A stretch of DNA of 64,000 nt from positions 1,364,001 to 1,428,000 of the forward strand of contig NZ_CP014634.1 of NCBI RefSeq assembly GCF_001586215.1, written 5' to 3'. The DNA is from Corynebacterium simulans (lineage in GTDB: Bacteria; Actinomycetota; Actinomycetes; Mycobacteriales; Mycobacteriaceae). A program made the translations under genes and the position numbers. The notes under the pieces were generated by a model, which worked only from the letters and a program-made list of their open reading frames with translations, was not told the DNA's origin and did no database searches. Shown here piece after piece: positions 45,501-52,879 of this stretch (its first letter is position 1; each line of letters begins with the position of its first letter).

Positions 45501-47410
45501 AGAATCGGCAGCGACTGCACCTCACCGGTTGGTTCATCGTCTGGATCCTGCACGAAGGTTCCGCGCTCTTCGGCGCACCGAGCCAGTTGCTGTGGAGTGC
45601 GCGCAGAGAAAATATCTCCCACACTCACCTCCACCCCGCGCCGTCCCAGAGCCGAGACCAGGGTGATGGCCCGCAGGCTATCGCCACCGATATCGAAGAA
45701 GTCCGTCTCCGCACCCACCGCGCTAACCCCCAATGCTTCAGCCATTGCCTCCGCGAGCAGAGCAACGGTTTCCCCGTCACGTTCAGCATCGGCCGGGGCA
45801 TCAGTGAGCGAGCTCCAATCAGGTTCCGGCAGTGCCTTCCGATCCACTTTTCCGTTGGCCGTCCGCGGCAACTCATCCATGACGGTGATAATCGCGGGCA
45901 CCATGTATTCGGGCAGTACCTCGGCACACCAACTACGGATCGCAGCACCCACGAGGCCCGCAGTCACCGTCACGTAGCCCAGCAGTCGCCCCTCCCGAGC
46001 AATCACGCTCGCCGCCTCCACATCTGGGTGTCCCACCAGCGCAGATTCCACGTCCTCCAACTCCAGACGCATGCCACGGATTTTCACCTGATTATCGGCC
46101 CGCCCCACGAATTCCAGCGAGCCGTCGTTGTGCCGGCGCACCAGGTCTCCCGTGCGGTACATCCGGGTTCCGTCCGACGCAAACACATCCGCAACAAAGC
46201 GGCTGGCCGTGAGTCCTGGGGCATTGATATACCCCTTGGCCAGCAGGAATCCGGCCACATAGAGTTCACCAATTTCTTGGTCTGGAACCACCCGCAGGTG
46301 CTCATCGAGCACATAGAGCCGACAGTTGGGATTGGCCACACCGATGCTCGTGTTGAGGCGATCCTCGTCGTCACGGTAGATGACGTGGGAGACACCGATG
46401 GTAGCTTCCGCTGGCCCGTACCCGTGGTACAGCGGGATGGCCAGCTGCTGGCGAAAGCGACGGAACAGCGCCTGGGTGAGCATCTCTCCGCCACACCAGA
46501 CATGCCGCAAGCTGTCTAATAGATTCGTGCCTTCGGCCTGTTTGAGCATGACGTCGAGAACACTCGAAACCAGATACGCAAACGTCACGCCCTCGCGATG
46601 GATGAGGCGGGCCAAGCGTTGGGGGTCTTGCTCCACGCCCGGCGCGGCCACCACCACGCGGCCCCCGCAAACCAGCGGCAGGAAGATCTCATTGATGGAG
46701 ATATCAAAGGCCAGCGGTGCCTTGAACAGGGAGGCATCATCGCGGCCGAAGAACAGGATCTGATCGCGCTGCCAGAGCAAGCGCTCCACGATCGCACCGT
46801 GGCGGATCATTGCGCCCTTTGGGCGGCCGGTGCTGCCAGAGGTAAAGATGACGTACGCAACGCTGTCCGTGGACGGCGGGGTGAACAGCTCGCGGGTGGC
46901 ATCGAGGTCGAATAGCGCGTCTTCGGTGAGCGCGCAGTTGTCCGGCGTGAGTACGAAGCTCAGGCTGGCATCGTGGGTGACGGATTCCCGGCGCGCCTGC
47001 GGCCACGAGGGGTCTAGCGGGACAAAACTGCCACCGGCGAGCAACGTGGCGACGATACCCACCACCATCTCCGCGCTGCGCGGCAGGGAGATTCCCACAC
47101 TCTGACCAGCGTCAATACCGTGTTCCCGCAAATTTCGCGCTACAGCAGTTGCATGGGCGACGAGCTGCGCATAGGTCAGTCTGTGCCGGTCATCCACCAC
47201 TGCGAGCGCATCCGGGGTCTCCTGCGCATGCTGCAGGAGCAGGCTAATCAGGTCCGGGCGATCGCGATCCTGATCCGTGTCATTCCATATGCGCTGCTGG
47301 GCGATCCGATCCTGTTCACTGCGGCCATGACCGATGACGGCGCCGCCATCTCGAGAAGCAAGCGTATCGCCAGAGGAAAACGGAGTGTGAGCAGACGATC
47401 GGGTGGGCAC
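36554..47410 (-). CDS. Trimodular siderophore NRPS (A-T-E-C-A-T-E-C-A-T), coelichelin-synthetase-like
   Basis: A 3,618-residue peptide synthetase from GTG 47410. Rough domains: A1 30-520, T1 about 577 (GGDSL), E1 640-1080 (HHLVVDG at 743), C1 1100-1530 (HHLIADG at 1257), A2 1560-2050, T2 2107 (GGDSI), E2 2190-2560 (HHAVIDS at 2285), C2 2570-3000, A3 3020-3510, T3 3577 (GGHSM), then the end. There is no thioesterase. My manual reading of the pocket residues gives A1 DINYWGGIGK, A2 DFWSIGMVHK and A3 DMENLGLINK. As I recall, A1 and A3 equal the coelichelin synthetase CchH codes for formyl-hydroxyornithine and hydroxyornithine, and A2 is a threonine-type code. The layout is also that of CchH. Oddities: C2 reads HLVLVDG where HHxxxDG is expected. 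It is transcribed after the hydroxylase gene, in an iron-regulated unit. Confidence 0.95.
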   Translation of the reverse strand: MPTRSSAHTPFSSGDTLASRDGGAVIGHGRSEQDRIAQQRIWNDTDQDRDRPDLISLLLQHAQETPDALAVVDDRHRLTYAQLVAHATAVARNLREHGIDAGQSVGISLPRSAEMVVGIVATLLAGGSFVPLDPSWPQARRESVTHDASLSFVLTPDNCALTEDALFDLDATRELFTPPSTDSVAYVIFTSGSTGRPKGAMIRHGAIVERLLWQRDQILFFGRDDASLFKAPLAFDISINEIFLPLVCGGRVVVAAPGVEQDPQRLARLIHREGVTFAYLVSSVLDVMLKQAEGTNLLDSLRHVWCGGEMLTQALFRRFRQQLAIPLYHGYGPAEATIGVSHVIYRDDEDRLNTSIGVANPNCRLYVLDEHLRVVPDQEIGELYVAGFLLAKGYINAPGLTASRFVADVFASDGTRMYRTGDLVRRHNDGSLEFVGRADNQVKIRGMRLELEDVESALVGHPDVEAASVIAREGRLLGYVTVTAGLVGAAIRSWCAEVLPEYMVPAIITVMDELPRTANGKVDRKALPEPDWSSLTDAPADAERDGETVALLAEAMAEALGVSAVGAETDFFDIGGDSLRAITLVSALGRRGVEVSVGDIFSARTPQQLARCAEERGTFVQDPDDEPTGEVQSLPILRWFDSITDHVDGFIQSVEFSVPEDVDAQLAGRMVADVLQAHPALRARVQRNPLRLELPEESAEEAVAIHPTTDIAALSELLDPAVGVVVAAGLVPGRLRLVVHHLVVDGVSWNIIGEDLAAAYRGEQLAPERTSLRRWTQLLQQAVDTGEFAEDANSSLPPLPSADEPLRDPQVPALADSPEKAPTVREERSVVHEASVQITDELLGAVPHAFRTGANSVLLTALSVALARWRRNKQTWTLVEMEGHGRETRFVPGPQGREADLSRTVGWFTCLYPMLIDPTRAAVQEASTEVEGSIAPLALALNAVKDQLAAIPGNGVPYQAHTWLHQSAKTPPQAQVLFNYLGRVSAGAQDFAPAGSTGQLGEQRDPDQPLVRELEFNAIAEDTGEGYVLRTTISWARGRISPERIDELVAHWDVALREVAALADHGVLSVGDVAPAPVNSADLARITAQSSAELQDVLPLTPLQHGMYFHSLFEESASSYVEQQVLRVECSEPFDRERFARAARNLIRRHPALSTRPWETDGGDVVAVIDPGIAEHLRVDFRDVTVPAELAGPGLDGWLVQRTEEIAADDLSRGISLQPPGDAAPEPLMRWTVVLPTSVDGAVCGQDIAVIQTVHHLIADGWSVPIMLRDLLEIYRDDDARIPRYDPDAGMAGSVRWVARRDAEADMSVWREEMREVRPTVLCPNPSSSLERRELLVDDPRTVGLSERARVAGVGLPDVVHAAWGLVLRTLVGCEPGADVVFATSVSGRDIPVLGVADAVGMQLNTIPVVAPGQSDPTLPVTSMLHAMVHHNNQVRDVQHVSLADIARDLGTNASELLDTLMVVEVPLSPQDVGCPGSPLQVADVRNNGAPHFPLSVVVNPSAEHPLRLIYDPQRITEVRAERIAQMLAVSVDSLLSESGAVATVGEVAEALGAVSGVDTLPSLWRRSFEHSRDRPALTSIGEDGAAEHWTYEELDDAAQRIRAVLDRKVAIHTPRVALLMERDAWQVAAILATTMSAGTYVPVDPLSPQARVELILEDCQPDAVLVSPSAEKMVSELVDCPVLVVSEQTMSGEAKPPAGRSASVARANDIAYVIYTSGSTGRPKGVAVTHANVTAMLGNARSHVEFSQEDVWSISHSFAFDFSVWEMWAALSSGGRAVVMPYALMRSPEDAAEVLRAEAITVLSQTPTAFAALEPHLGQDSAVRTVIFGGEALEARAEAAYCSAHPNVRFINMYGITETTVHVTAHECSENAGEARSPIGRPMDGLRTYVLDAQLQPVQPGETGMMYVAGPQVTAGYWGLASTTASRFVADPFVGGGARMYCSNDMAKVLNNGHLDYVGRADRQVQLRGYRVELGEIESALEKVSGVREATVVVVDLPEGQVPGALLITDSRADAKAITSRAAAAARDALPAYMVPQLFAVSTQVPQTINGKRDERAILDLLGEIPAAQQASGTSDLVEAISQAIADALRLDRAEVEPDSDFFRLGGDSILAIRVTHALARADLNVTPRDFFLGRTPRKIAERVTPQATQQKIQETRQSQEEALPKDGHQEISGAFPIPAMLRRQMERGMSDRFVQARRLDLGPVAVEDLEQALQQVAQAHPMLRTRVDTSSAFAHFVGAEGDGPMVVRALDVDALIDHIDIAAGRSVVLGCVDGYVKAVAHHAVIDSASWMILEDDLRDALAGRRILSGQASYKDLCLQELHDAHTAAAQDALHWSELATLPRPVEDSNQWSTDHVSTLEVNIDGQTAQVLQSVAPDVMGVDVQDLVAGLVTVAVARTMGTDARSWAVDVEGHGRPADHSYGRTLGWFTTIAPVEIPLADPADAARAAAEMRALHEDGTAPDRRTYQALRYTHPQGQRTLAHGAQILVNYLGRGETGAVLHAPGDAACQWTDYLVEADVWSSERAVSMELSVVNAVISAERLRSAIGEVARELQEHVSREQSSGRRAPLSVLQRGIWFQSQVAAPGAYVAQTALTFDRRLDAEAVVEAFRDTVTVHPAMGAEFHTDASGQPVQNLPWSGQGIDLPVETTEGDLEAIMHADRSAGIDLASVPLAKATIVTGRSDGQPGDTLLLTYHLVLVDGWSRAVMLQTFLERLTLRSGQARTQGAGELVPRGCSIADALLESVDTRKEQADSDYWVHRLETLSQPTLVAPQAADISSEHAGSELPRQVFAEVSEQLTGALQEKIRAQAVTLTSVVNAAVAVALGAVTGDSDVVFGQSVSGRDALSDPAMSDVVGVLLNTVPVRVTARPGQSIEELVQDVYRQRIEDMDHDSADLGAIQRQLGVGTLFDSMVVVQNFLDPQAAAELRERHGVVEERAEDSTHFPLTWVFTPGPKLGIKLEFRHDVVDESLAHSVLKAATEVLTAFVDTPEVPLAQLAQLAPARAEDSSPQSTTEQMASWQKAEGIDRTIADELKDTAQRFPDRIALADDAQQWTFGELIARCSDIAEKIKNCGVTSGDTVAIAVERSAHSVVALLGALWAGVRYAPLDLTHPDGRLRVLVEDSQPAAALVDSSSRERMERIGALPCVDVTTADSHATTHTPAAVPGDDAYLMYTSGSTGKPKGVVIKHRGLHNMLDNHRRKIFAPAAADGRTLRIAHAISFAFDMSWEELFWLVEGHEVRIFSEDLRRDAAAMVEAIRAHQVDVINVTPTVAEQLLAEGMLESGAHRPRLVLLGGEAVSHGVWETLRKADDVRGYNLYGPTEYTINALGAGTDESATPVIGMPVDRTAAFVLDPWLRPVPTGAPGELYLAGSGLAQEYHGLAARTASSMVACPWGAPGERMYRTGDIVRVRADGMFEYLGRSDDQVKIRGHRVDPGDVSAAVSRGVDPRILHCVTVPVRISDATLLACHLVAPQLRDADQGERQSFLTGVRNALREELPSYMIPDRWSIVDELPVTSNGKTDLAALGEGERITEKGREPANETEEITAELFAESLDIEPEDVPVDADYFDMGGHSMAVIKLCALLRGELGVEVGVREFYGLRTVERVAEFVEARS

Positions 47411-47510
47411 AAAGAGCCTTTCGGTTGATGGGGAAACAGGGAATCAGACGCGGATGGCGGACGTCGGGCTAGGTGTCAGCCAACCTCAAGCGGAGCACGG
47501 CTCGGGAAAA

Positions 47511-48929
47511 TCAGCCTGCGATCAGGTGCGAAGAATCCCGATGTTGCTCGGAGCGGAGATCTTCATCCGCCGGCGCACGATGCGTGCGTTGCTGACCCGT
47601 GATGGCCTCCACCAGTTCCCCGGAGCGGGTCGCGATGTTGGAGAGCAACGTGGAACCGAGTCCATGCGTGGCCTCAGTTGCTCCCTGCACGAAGAGTCCT
47701 GGCACGCGCTCGCCATTGAGCACGGCGCCGTAATCCCTAGTGACGGTGAATTCTTCACTGCCGTGACTATCAGCGTGAATCCCCGCAAGACCGCGAGATC
47801 GGAAGCCCGTGGCGCACACCACCACGTCAAAGTTTTCTGTCACCACGTCTCCGGTTACTCGGTGGCGAATGTCCACGTCGACGCTGCCGTCGGAACAATT
47901 ACGCGCACCGAGCACCTCCGTGGTCCGGCGAATATCGAGCCGCTGACGCCCGGTGACGCTTTCCCGATACTGACGGTCGTGGAGCTCATCGAGGAGCTCA
48001 GATTCCACGCAGGCGTAATTGGTGTACCGGTGGCGGATCAACAGCTCGTTGCGGATCGCATCGGGCGCATGGAAGAAGTCATCAACGGCCTCCGGGTCGA
48101 ACACCCGATTGGCGAAGGGGCTGTCATCGGCGGGGATGAAGCCGTAGCTGTTCAAGCTGCCCGTGACGGTATCGATATGCGGGCAATCGTGGAAGTACCG
48201 GATGGCCTCGGCTGCGGACTGGCCCGCGCCGATCACCAAAGCTCGGCGGATATCCCACCCACTGTTCAGCAGCTTCTTGGTGCGCGGGAGCAAATCGATG
48301 TTGTGGAAGATGCGCGAGGTGTCCAAGGAGCTGTCCTCTGCCCACGCAGGCATCTTGGCTTCCAGCCCGCGGGCAACCACCACGTTGCGGCAGCGAATGG
48401 ACTCCGACTGCTGAGCTCGCTGCCCTTCGGACTCACCGCTTCCTAACTTCCTGCGGACGTGCACCACAAAACGAGCTCCGTCTGCGGCCAGTTCCGGAAG
48501 CGTCTCGATGGACGTCACGGTGGTGTTGTACTGCGTGTCCACGGTGATGTGATCCGCGATCCATCGGAGGTAATCGGCGAATTCCACGCGTTCCGGGGTG
48601 AAGGTTTGGCGGTTAATGAAATCAATCAAGCGGTCGCTGTGATGCAAGTAGTTGATGAAGCTGAAGCGGCTCTGCGGATTGCGCACCGTAACCAGGTCTT
48701 TAAGGAAGCTGATCTGCATGTTGGATCCTTCGAGGAGCATGCCTGGGTGCCAGTTGAATTCCGGGCGGGCTTCCACAAAGAGTGCATCGAGTTCTGGAGC
48801 TTGCTCTTCGATAGCTACCGCGAGCCCGAGGTTTCCGGGGCCGATGCCGATCCCGACGATGTCGCGGACGGAATTTTCGTGGGTACTGCGCTCTGCGGAT
48901 GTCTGAGCTTGACGATCGATGATGGTCAC
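47511..48929 (-). CDS. L-ornithine N5-monooxygenase (SidA/PvdA family)
   Basis: A 472-residue flavin monooxygenase from GTG 48929 (GAGAGG six bases upstream); a TTG at 48959 would add ten residues. The FAD site is IVGIGIGPGNLGLAV, followed by HPGMLLEGSNMQISFLKDLV; the NADPH site is ALVIGAGQSAAEAIRYF; the C-terminal DVVVCATGF motif is present. It hydroxylates the ornithine side-chain nitrogen, the first step to the hydroxamate. It precedes the NRPS by 100 bases on the same strand. Equivalent to CchB. Confidence 0.93.
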   Translation of the reverse strand: MTIIDRQAQTSAERSTHENSVRDIVGIGIGPGNLGLAVAIEEQAPELDALFVEARPEFNWHPGMLLEGSNMQISFLKDLVTVRNPQSRFSFINYLHHSDRLIDFINRQTFTPERVEFADYLRWIADHITVDTQYNTTVTSIETLPELAADGARFVVHVRRKLGSGESEGQRAQQSESIRCRNVVVARGLEAKMPAWAEDSSLDTSRIFHNIDLLPRTKKLLNSGWDIRRALVIGAGQSAAEAIRYFHDCPHIDTVTGSLNSYGFIPADDSPFANRVFDPEAVDDFFHAPDAIRNELLIRHRYTNYACVESELLDELHDRQYRESVTGRQRLDIRRTTEVLGARNCSDGSVDVDIRHRVTGDVVTENFDVVVCATGFRSRGLAGIHADSHGSEEFTVTRDYGAVLNGERVPGLFVQGATEATHGLGSTLLSNIATRSGELVEAITGQQRTHRAPADEDLRSEQHRDSSHLIAG

Positions 48930-48979
48930 TATGGCCTCTCTGTAGGATGCGCCAACCAACTTCTTAGGGTAGGCAATGC

Positions 48980-48998
48980 AAAGGGTAGGCTAACCTAT
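48980..48998 (-). promoter_or_regulatory. DtxR-like iron box before the hydroxylase-NRPS unit
   Basis: On the minus strand ATAGGTTAGCCTACCCTTT matches 15 of 19 DtxR consensus positions, including 12 in a row. It lies about 50 bases upstream of the hydroxylase start and just after the stop of the ABC exporter gene. Confidence 0.8.
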
Positions 48999-49008
48999 CT
49001 TCTATTGC

Positions 49009-50736
49009 TCAACAACCCCCTAGCGAGAATTGCTCACCCCGCGTCCGCAAACTCCCAGCTAGAGGCTTCACATCAACTACGTCCTCGGCTACCGACTGGA
49101 AGGCCCTCCCCACACACAGGACCACCGTGGTACGCCCGCGGCGAATATCTCTCACCGCACGCGCCACTTTCATGCCCGTCATTGAATCCACTGACGAGAC
49201 CGGATCAACCATCACCAACATCTCCGGCTCAGCCAGTAGCGCTCGTGCCAATCCCAGCCGCTGCCGCTGACCACCGGAAAGATTGCGCGCACCTTCGGTC
49301 AGCTCGTGATCCAATACCCCGGCTGAATGAGCCGCCCCCGGCGCCAGTTCATCGAGCCCTAAGGCGTTAAGAATGTCTACTGCATCCTCCGCCCTGCCCT
49401 CTCCAGAGCTCCGCAGCACCGCCTGCCCCACTGTGTCCCCAAACAATGCCGGCTTCCGAGGCTCGGCAAGCACAGCGGAACGCACATCGTCTACCGAGAT
49501 CTCGCAAATATCGCGCCCCCGGATCCACAGTTGTTGAGTTTGTGGCCTAGTCAGGGAGCCAAGCTCCATCGACTCCCCCGCGACCAACGCATCCACCAGA
49601 GCATCTGCCCATGCGGCTGAACAGTGCACCACCGTCAGTCGCCCCTCTGCGAACGCCACGGAAGCCTGCTCTGATCCCTCGACCTCGCCGTCTCCTTCGG
49701 CCTCACCGTCTCCACCGCGCATGGAAATGGCAGGCGTGCCAATCTGAGCAGATGGCACGCCCTGCCCCTCACGCAGCCGCTGAGCTTCCGCCACGCGCTG
49801 CAGCCTCCGAACGGAAGCCCTCGCCAATCCAATGAAGCGCGGCATTCTGCTGCACTGCCGCATCGGCTCCGCGATAAATTGTGACAGCGCCACCACGGTG
49901 ACCAACTCCCCCAACGTCACATCGCCGGAAATGGTTCGATAGCCCGCGTACAGGCCCACCGCACTCAGCAACAGCACATTGCTGCCCATCGCCACGGCTT
50001 CATAACCTCCGCTGACCCACGCGAGCTTCCGAGCATCCGCACACGCCTCTTCAGATTTACGCGCATATCCACGGTAGGCCGGATGCGCGCCAGCCACTCC
50101 CGAGATCACCGGCAGCCCCTGCAGAATGTCGGTCATGCGCGCGGTCACTCGCGCGAGCAGAGTTTGTTGCCGCTCCGCGCGGCGTTCAATGATCTGAGAC
50201 AGCCGGTGCAGGACTATCAACACCACCGCGCTGAGCACCAACACCACCACTCCCAGTGGCAGATCAATCAGCGCCAGAACAATCGTGCAGAAAATGGCTC
50301 CCACCAGCGCACTGATCCCCACCGGGACCACTTCGATGATGTCTACCGCCTGCACCACGTCTTCACCCACCACCGTGGGCAATTCCTGGCGAGGCAGACT
50401 GTCCGCATCGTCGGAATGCCCACCATGGCTCACCACCTGCGAGGTGATGCCTGCCCGCAATTCACATACGTTCCGAGCCGACGTAGCCTGCAGTATCCGG
50501 AACCCTGTCTGCCAGCTCACAGACACCGTCGCCAGCGTAGCGCCTAAGGCTGCGATTCCACCCACCAGGTGCCACACATTCTCGCTAGCGATAAGACTGT
50601 GCGCCAACCATCCCAGTAACACCGCAATCATGGCTTCTGCCACGTGGTAGATGCTCAGCAACAAGCCACTCAGAGCCATCGCGCGAGAATTTTTTCTGAC
50701 CAGCCCGCGCAGCGTCACCACCTTGTTGTCAGACAC
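49009..50736 (-). CDS. ABC exporter half-transporter with degenerate ATP site (subunit 2)
   Basis: About 575 residues from GTG 50736, which overlaps the stop of the other exporter gene by eight bases; the frame is open to 50781. The N-terminal half has six membrane segments (AMIAVLLGWLAHSLI and on). In the nucleotide-binding half the signature LSGGQRQRLGLARALL is perfect, but Walker A is gone (LTVVHCSAAWADALVDAL in its place) and Walker B ends MVDPVSS, lacking the catalytic glutamate. With its partner it would form one working ATP site. It is the likely siderophore exporter (compare CchI). Confidence 0.9.
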   Translation of the reverse strand: MSDNKVVTLRGLVRKNSRAMALSGLLLSIYHVAEAMIAVLLGWLAHSLIASENVWHLVGGIAALGATLATVSVSWQTGFRILQATSARNVCELRAGITSQVVSHGGHSDDADSLPRQELPTVVGEDVVQAVDIIEVVPVGISALVGAIFCTIVLALIDLPLGVVVLVLSAVVLIVLHRLSQIIERRAERQQTLLARVTARMTDILQGLPVISGVAGAHPAYRGYARKSEEACADARKLAWVSGGYEAVAMGSNVLLLSAVGLYAGYRTISGDVTLGELVTVVALSQFIAEPMRQCSRMPRFIGLARASVRRLQRVAEAQRLREGQGVPSAQIGTPAISMRGGDGEAEGDGEVEGSEQASVAFAEGRLTVVHCSAAWADALVDALVAGESMELGSLTRPQTQQLWIRGRDICEISVDDVRSAVLAEPRKPALFGDTVGQAVLRSSGEGRAEDAVDILNALGLDELAPGAAHSAGVLDHELTEGARNLSGGQRQRLGLARALLAEPEMLVMVDPVSSVDSMTGMKVARAVRDIRRGRTTVVLCVGRAFQSVAEDVVDVKPLAGSLRTRGEQFSLGGC

Positions 50737-52546
50737 GCGCCTGCCTCCCCTGCTCATTCCAGGCGGTCCACATATCGGCATATGTTCCGTTTCTTGCTGC
50801 CAGCTCCTCGTGCGTACCTGTTTCCACCACGCGCCCGCGCTCCATCACCACCACGCTATCGGCGGAGGTTGCTTGGCTGAGCCGGTGCGCAATCACCATC
50901 GCCGTCCGTCCGCGGATCGCCGCGCGGGCAGCGTCCTCCAAGGACATCGAAAAGGCCTCGTGTGATTGCTGTGTTTCCTCGAGGTCACCGTCATCTTCGG
51001 CCGTTGATTCGTCAAGAATGACGACGCCAGCCCGAGACAATGCCACCCTGGCCAGCGCCAGACGCTGTGCCGCCACCGCATCTACGTGCAGGCCCCCTTC
51101 GCCCAGCATTGTGTCTAAGCCCTGCTTGTCGCCATGGGACAAGGATGTGCACCAATCTTCCGCACCGGTTCGGCGCAGCGCATCCCATATTTCTGCGTCG
51201 CTGGCACCTTCGGCTGCCAGCAGGAGATTATCGCGCAAACTCATCGCGAAGACGTAGTTTTCCTGGGAGGCAACGCAAAAGATCGAGCTTCTTTCTTGCG
51301 CACTCATTCCCACCACGTCGCACCCCCCAACGGTGATCACACCCGGCTCTGCCATCTCGAGGGTTCCAGAGACAATTTCCGCAACCGTGGACTTGCCAGC
51401 TCCCGATCCGCCGACCACGCATACCGTGCACCCCGCAGGGATGTGGAACGCCAAGTCATGCAAGATCTCTGGGCCATCCTCGTACCGATAATTCAGGCCC
51501 TTGACCTCTACAGCTGGACTCTGCCGATGCGAGGAGTAGTCATCAATCGGCTGTGGCGTATCCGCACCCGCGGAGCGAATGAGTCCCACGATGCGCCCCA
51601 AGGCCGCCCCGCTGCGCTGCAGTTCATCAAAGGTGAACAGAATCGTGCCGATCGGCACGAACTGACGGTGGAACAGAATCAACGCTGCCGAGATCTCGCC
51701 CACCGTCACCGCATCTTCGCGGAAGAGCAACCAGCCTACGACAGACAGGGCTGACAACCCCATGAACTCCGCGAAGTTCTCCCGCGCCACCAGCCCGGAA
51801 AACACACGAAACGCAGCGATTGATTCGTCCCGCGAAGCCTGCGCGTAGCGCCTGGTGAGACCTTGGCGGCTATCCACCAGCCGATGCGAACGAACCGAAC
51901 GAATGCCCTCCATAGAACCTTGCAAGGAACCGATGACACCGGCTTCTAATTCGCGTTGGCGTCGATACAAAGGGGCAGAACGAGGAAGATACCATCGCAA
52001 CCCCAGCGCATAGAACGGAATCCCGCACAGCCCCGCCAACGCGAGGCGCCAATCCAACCCCGCTATTCCAGCGCTGGCCACCACGACCATCACCAGCGCG
52101 CTGAGGGTCGATGGAACCGACTTGCGGGCACTGCTCACCAGCGCGGCGACATCCGCACCAACTCGGCCCAGCACCTCTCCCCGGCCCAGGGACTCCACCG
52201 TGGTGGAAGGCAGATTCAGCACCGCGGCGACGGCGCGCTCACGCAACTTCGCAACTACCTGGGCAATCGTCACACCCGTCAGCGCCTCCGCAAGGCCAGC
52301 GACAACGGCAGTACCAACACACGCCACGGCAGCCCACACAATCACCTTCAGCACGCCAGACTTGCCGTCACCGGCGGCTACCGCATCGATGACGCTGGCC
52401 AGCAGATAAATGGGCACCAGAGAGAGCAAGGCACCGGCGAAAGTGAACAGCACCGCACTAATTGCTGGAGTTGCGGTGCGACGGAGCAGGCGGCCAATCT
52501 CCGCAGCGGACTCACCAGGCAAAGCAGTGGGAAGTACGGCACTCAC
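50729..52546 (-). CDS. ABC exporter half-transporter with intact Walker motifs (subunit 1)
   Basis: A 605-residue membrane-ATPase fusion from a GTG directly after the mbtH stop. Six membrane segments in the first 330 residues; then Walker A VGGSGAGKST, Walker B VVILDESTAED and switch VIAHRLSQ. The signature that should read LSGGQ is replaced by HVDAVAAQRLALAR. It complements the partner at 49009-50736, which has the signature but not the Walker motifs. Role: export of the newly made siderophore (inference from locus). Confidence 0.92.
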   Translation of the reverse strand: MSAVLPTALPGESAAEIGRLLRRTATPAISAVLFTFAGALLSLVPIYLLASVIDAVAAGDGKSGVLKVIVWAAVACVGTAVVAGLAEALTGVTIAQVVAKLRERAVAAVLNLPSTTVESLGRGEVLGRVGADVAALVSSARKSVPSTLSALVMVVVASAGIAGLDWRLALAGLCGIPFYALGLRWYLPRSAPLYRRQRELEAGVIGSLQGSMEGIRSVRSHRLVDSRQGLTRRYAQASRDESIAAFRVFSGLVARENFAEFMGLSALSVVGWLLFREDAVTVGEISAALILFHRQFVPIGTILFTFDELQRSGAALGRIVGLIRSAGADTPQPIDDYSSHRQSPAVEVKGLNYRYEDGPEILHDLAFHIPAGCTVCVVGGSGAGKSTVAEIVSGTLEMAEPGVITVGGCDVVGMSAQERSSIFCVASQENYVFAMSLRDNLLLAAEGASDAEIWDALRRTGAEDWCTSLSHGDKQGLDTMLGEGGLHVDAVAAQRLALARVALSRAGVVILDESTAEDDGDLEETQQSHEAFSMSLEDAARAAIRGRTAMVIAHRLSQATSADSVVVMERGRVVETGTHEELAARNGTYADMWTAWNEQGRQARV

Positions 52547-52777
52547 TTAAGCGTGAGACTTTCCTGCCGGTTGCAAGGTGGTCCACTCGCGGTCGATGAA
52601 CTCCATCGCCTCGTCCCGCGATACCCCGCCGTCTACGCCACGGGAAGGGTCTCCCAGAGCCACGGTCCATCCGTCTGGCACGGCGGCGAACGTAGGCCAC
52701 AACGAGTACTGTCCCTCGTCGTTGATAAGGGCGAAGAAGCTGCCCTGTTCGTCATCAAACGGGTTGCTAGACAACAC
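52547..52777 (-). CDS. MbtH-like NRPS activator
   Basis: A 76-residue MbtH-like protein with the family signature: SNPFDDEQGSFFALINDEGQ, YSLWPTFAAVPDGW, then FIDREWTTLQPAG with the conserved tryptophans. It binds NRPS adenylation domains and is often needed for their folding and activity. The start is a GTG with AAGGAGC upstream. It is the first gene of the mbtH-exporter unit, behind the best iron box of the locus. Equivalent to CchK. Confidence 0.93.
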   Translation of the reverse strand: MLSSNPFDDEQGSFFALINDEGQYSLWPTFAAVPDGWTVALGDPSRGVDGGVSRDEAMEFIDREWTTLQPAGKSHA

Positions 52778-52860
52778 GCGCTCCTTGTCTCATGATGCGG
52801 AAATAACGGGTTTATGGGCTGCGTTGGCCAAAGTGGTGGCACAAGTGCAGCAAGCGTGAA

Positions 52861-52879
52861 TTAACTTAGCATAACCTAA
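52861..52879 (-). promoter_or_regulatory. DtxR-like iron box before the mbtH-exporter unit
   Basis: TTAACTTAGCATAACCTAA matches 16 of 19 positions of the DtxR consensus. It lies 84 bases upstream of the mbtH start and only 14 bases from the end of the IS1249-type element at 52894, so upstream promoter parts may now be in that element. Confidence 0.85.

Noticed and set aside
36800..47400. Many long plus-strand frames opposite the NRPS
   Set aside because: They are mirror frames of a high-GC coding sequence; the NRPS domains on the minus strand account for the whole stretch.
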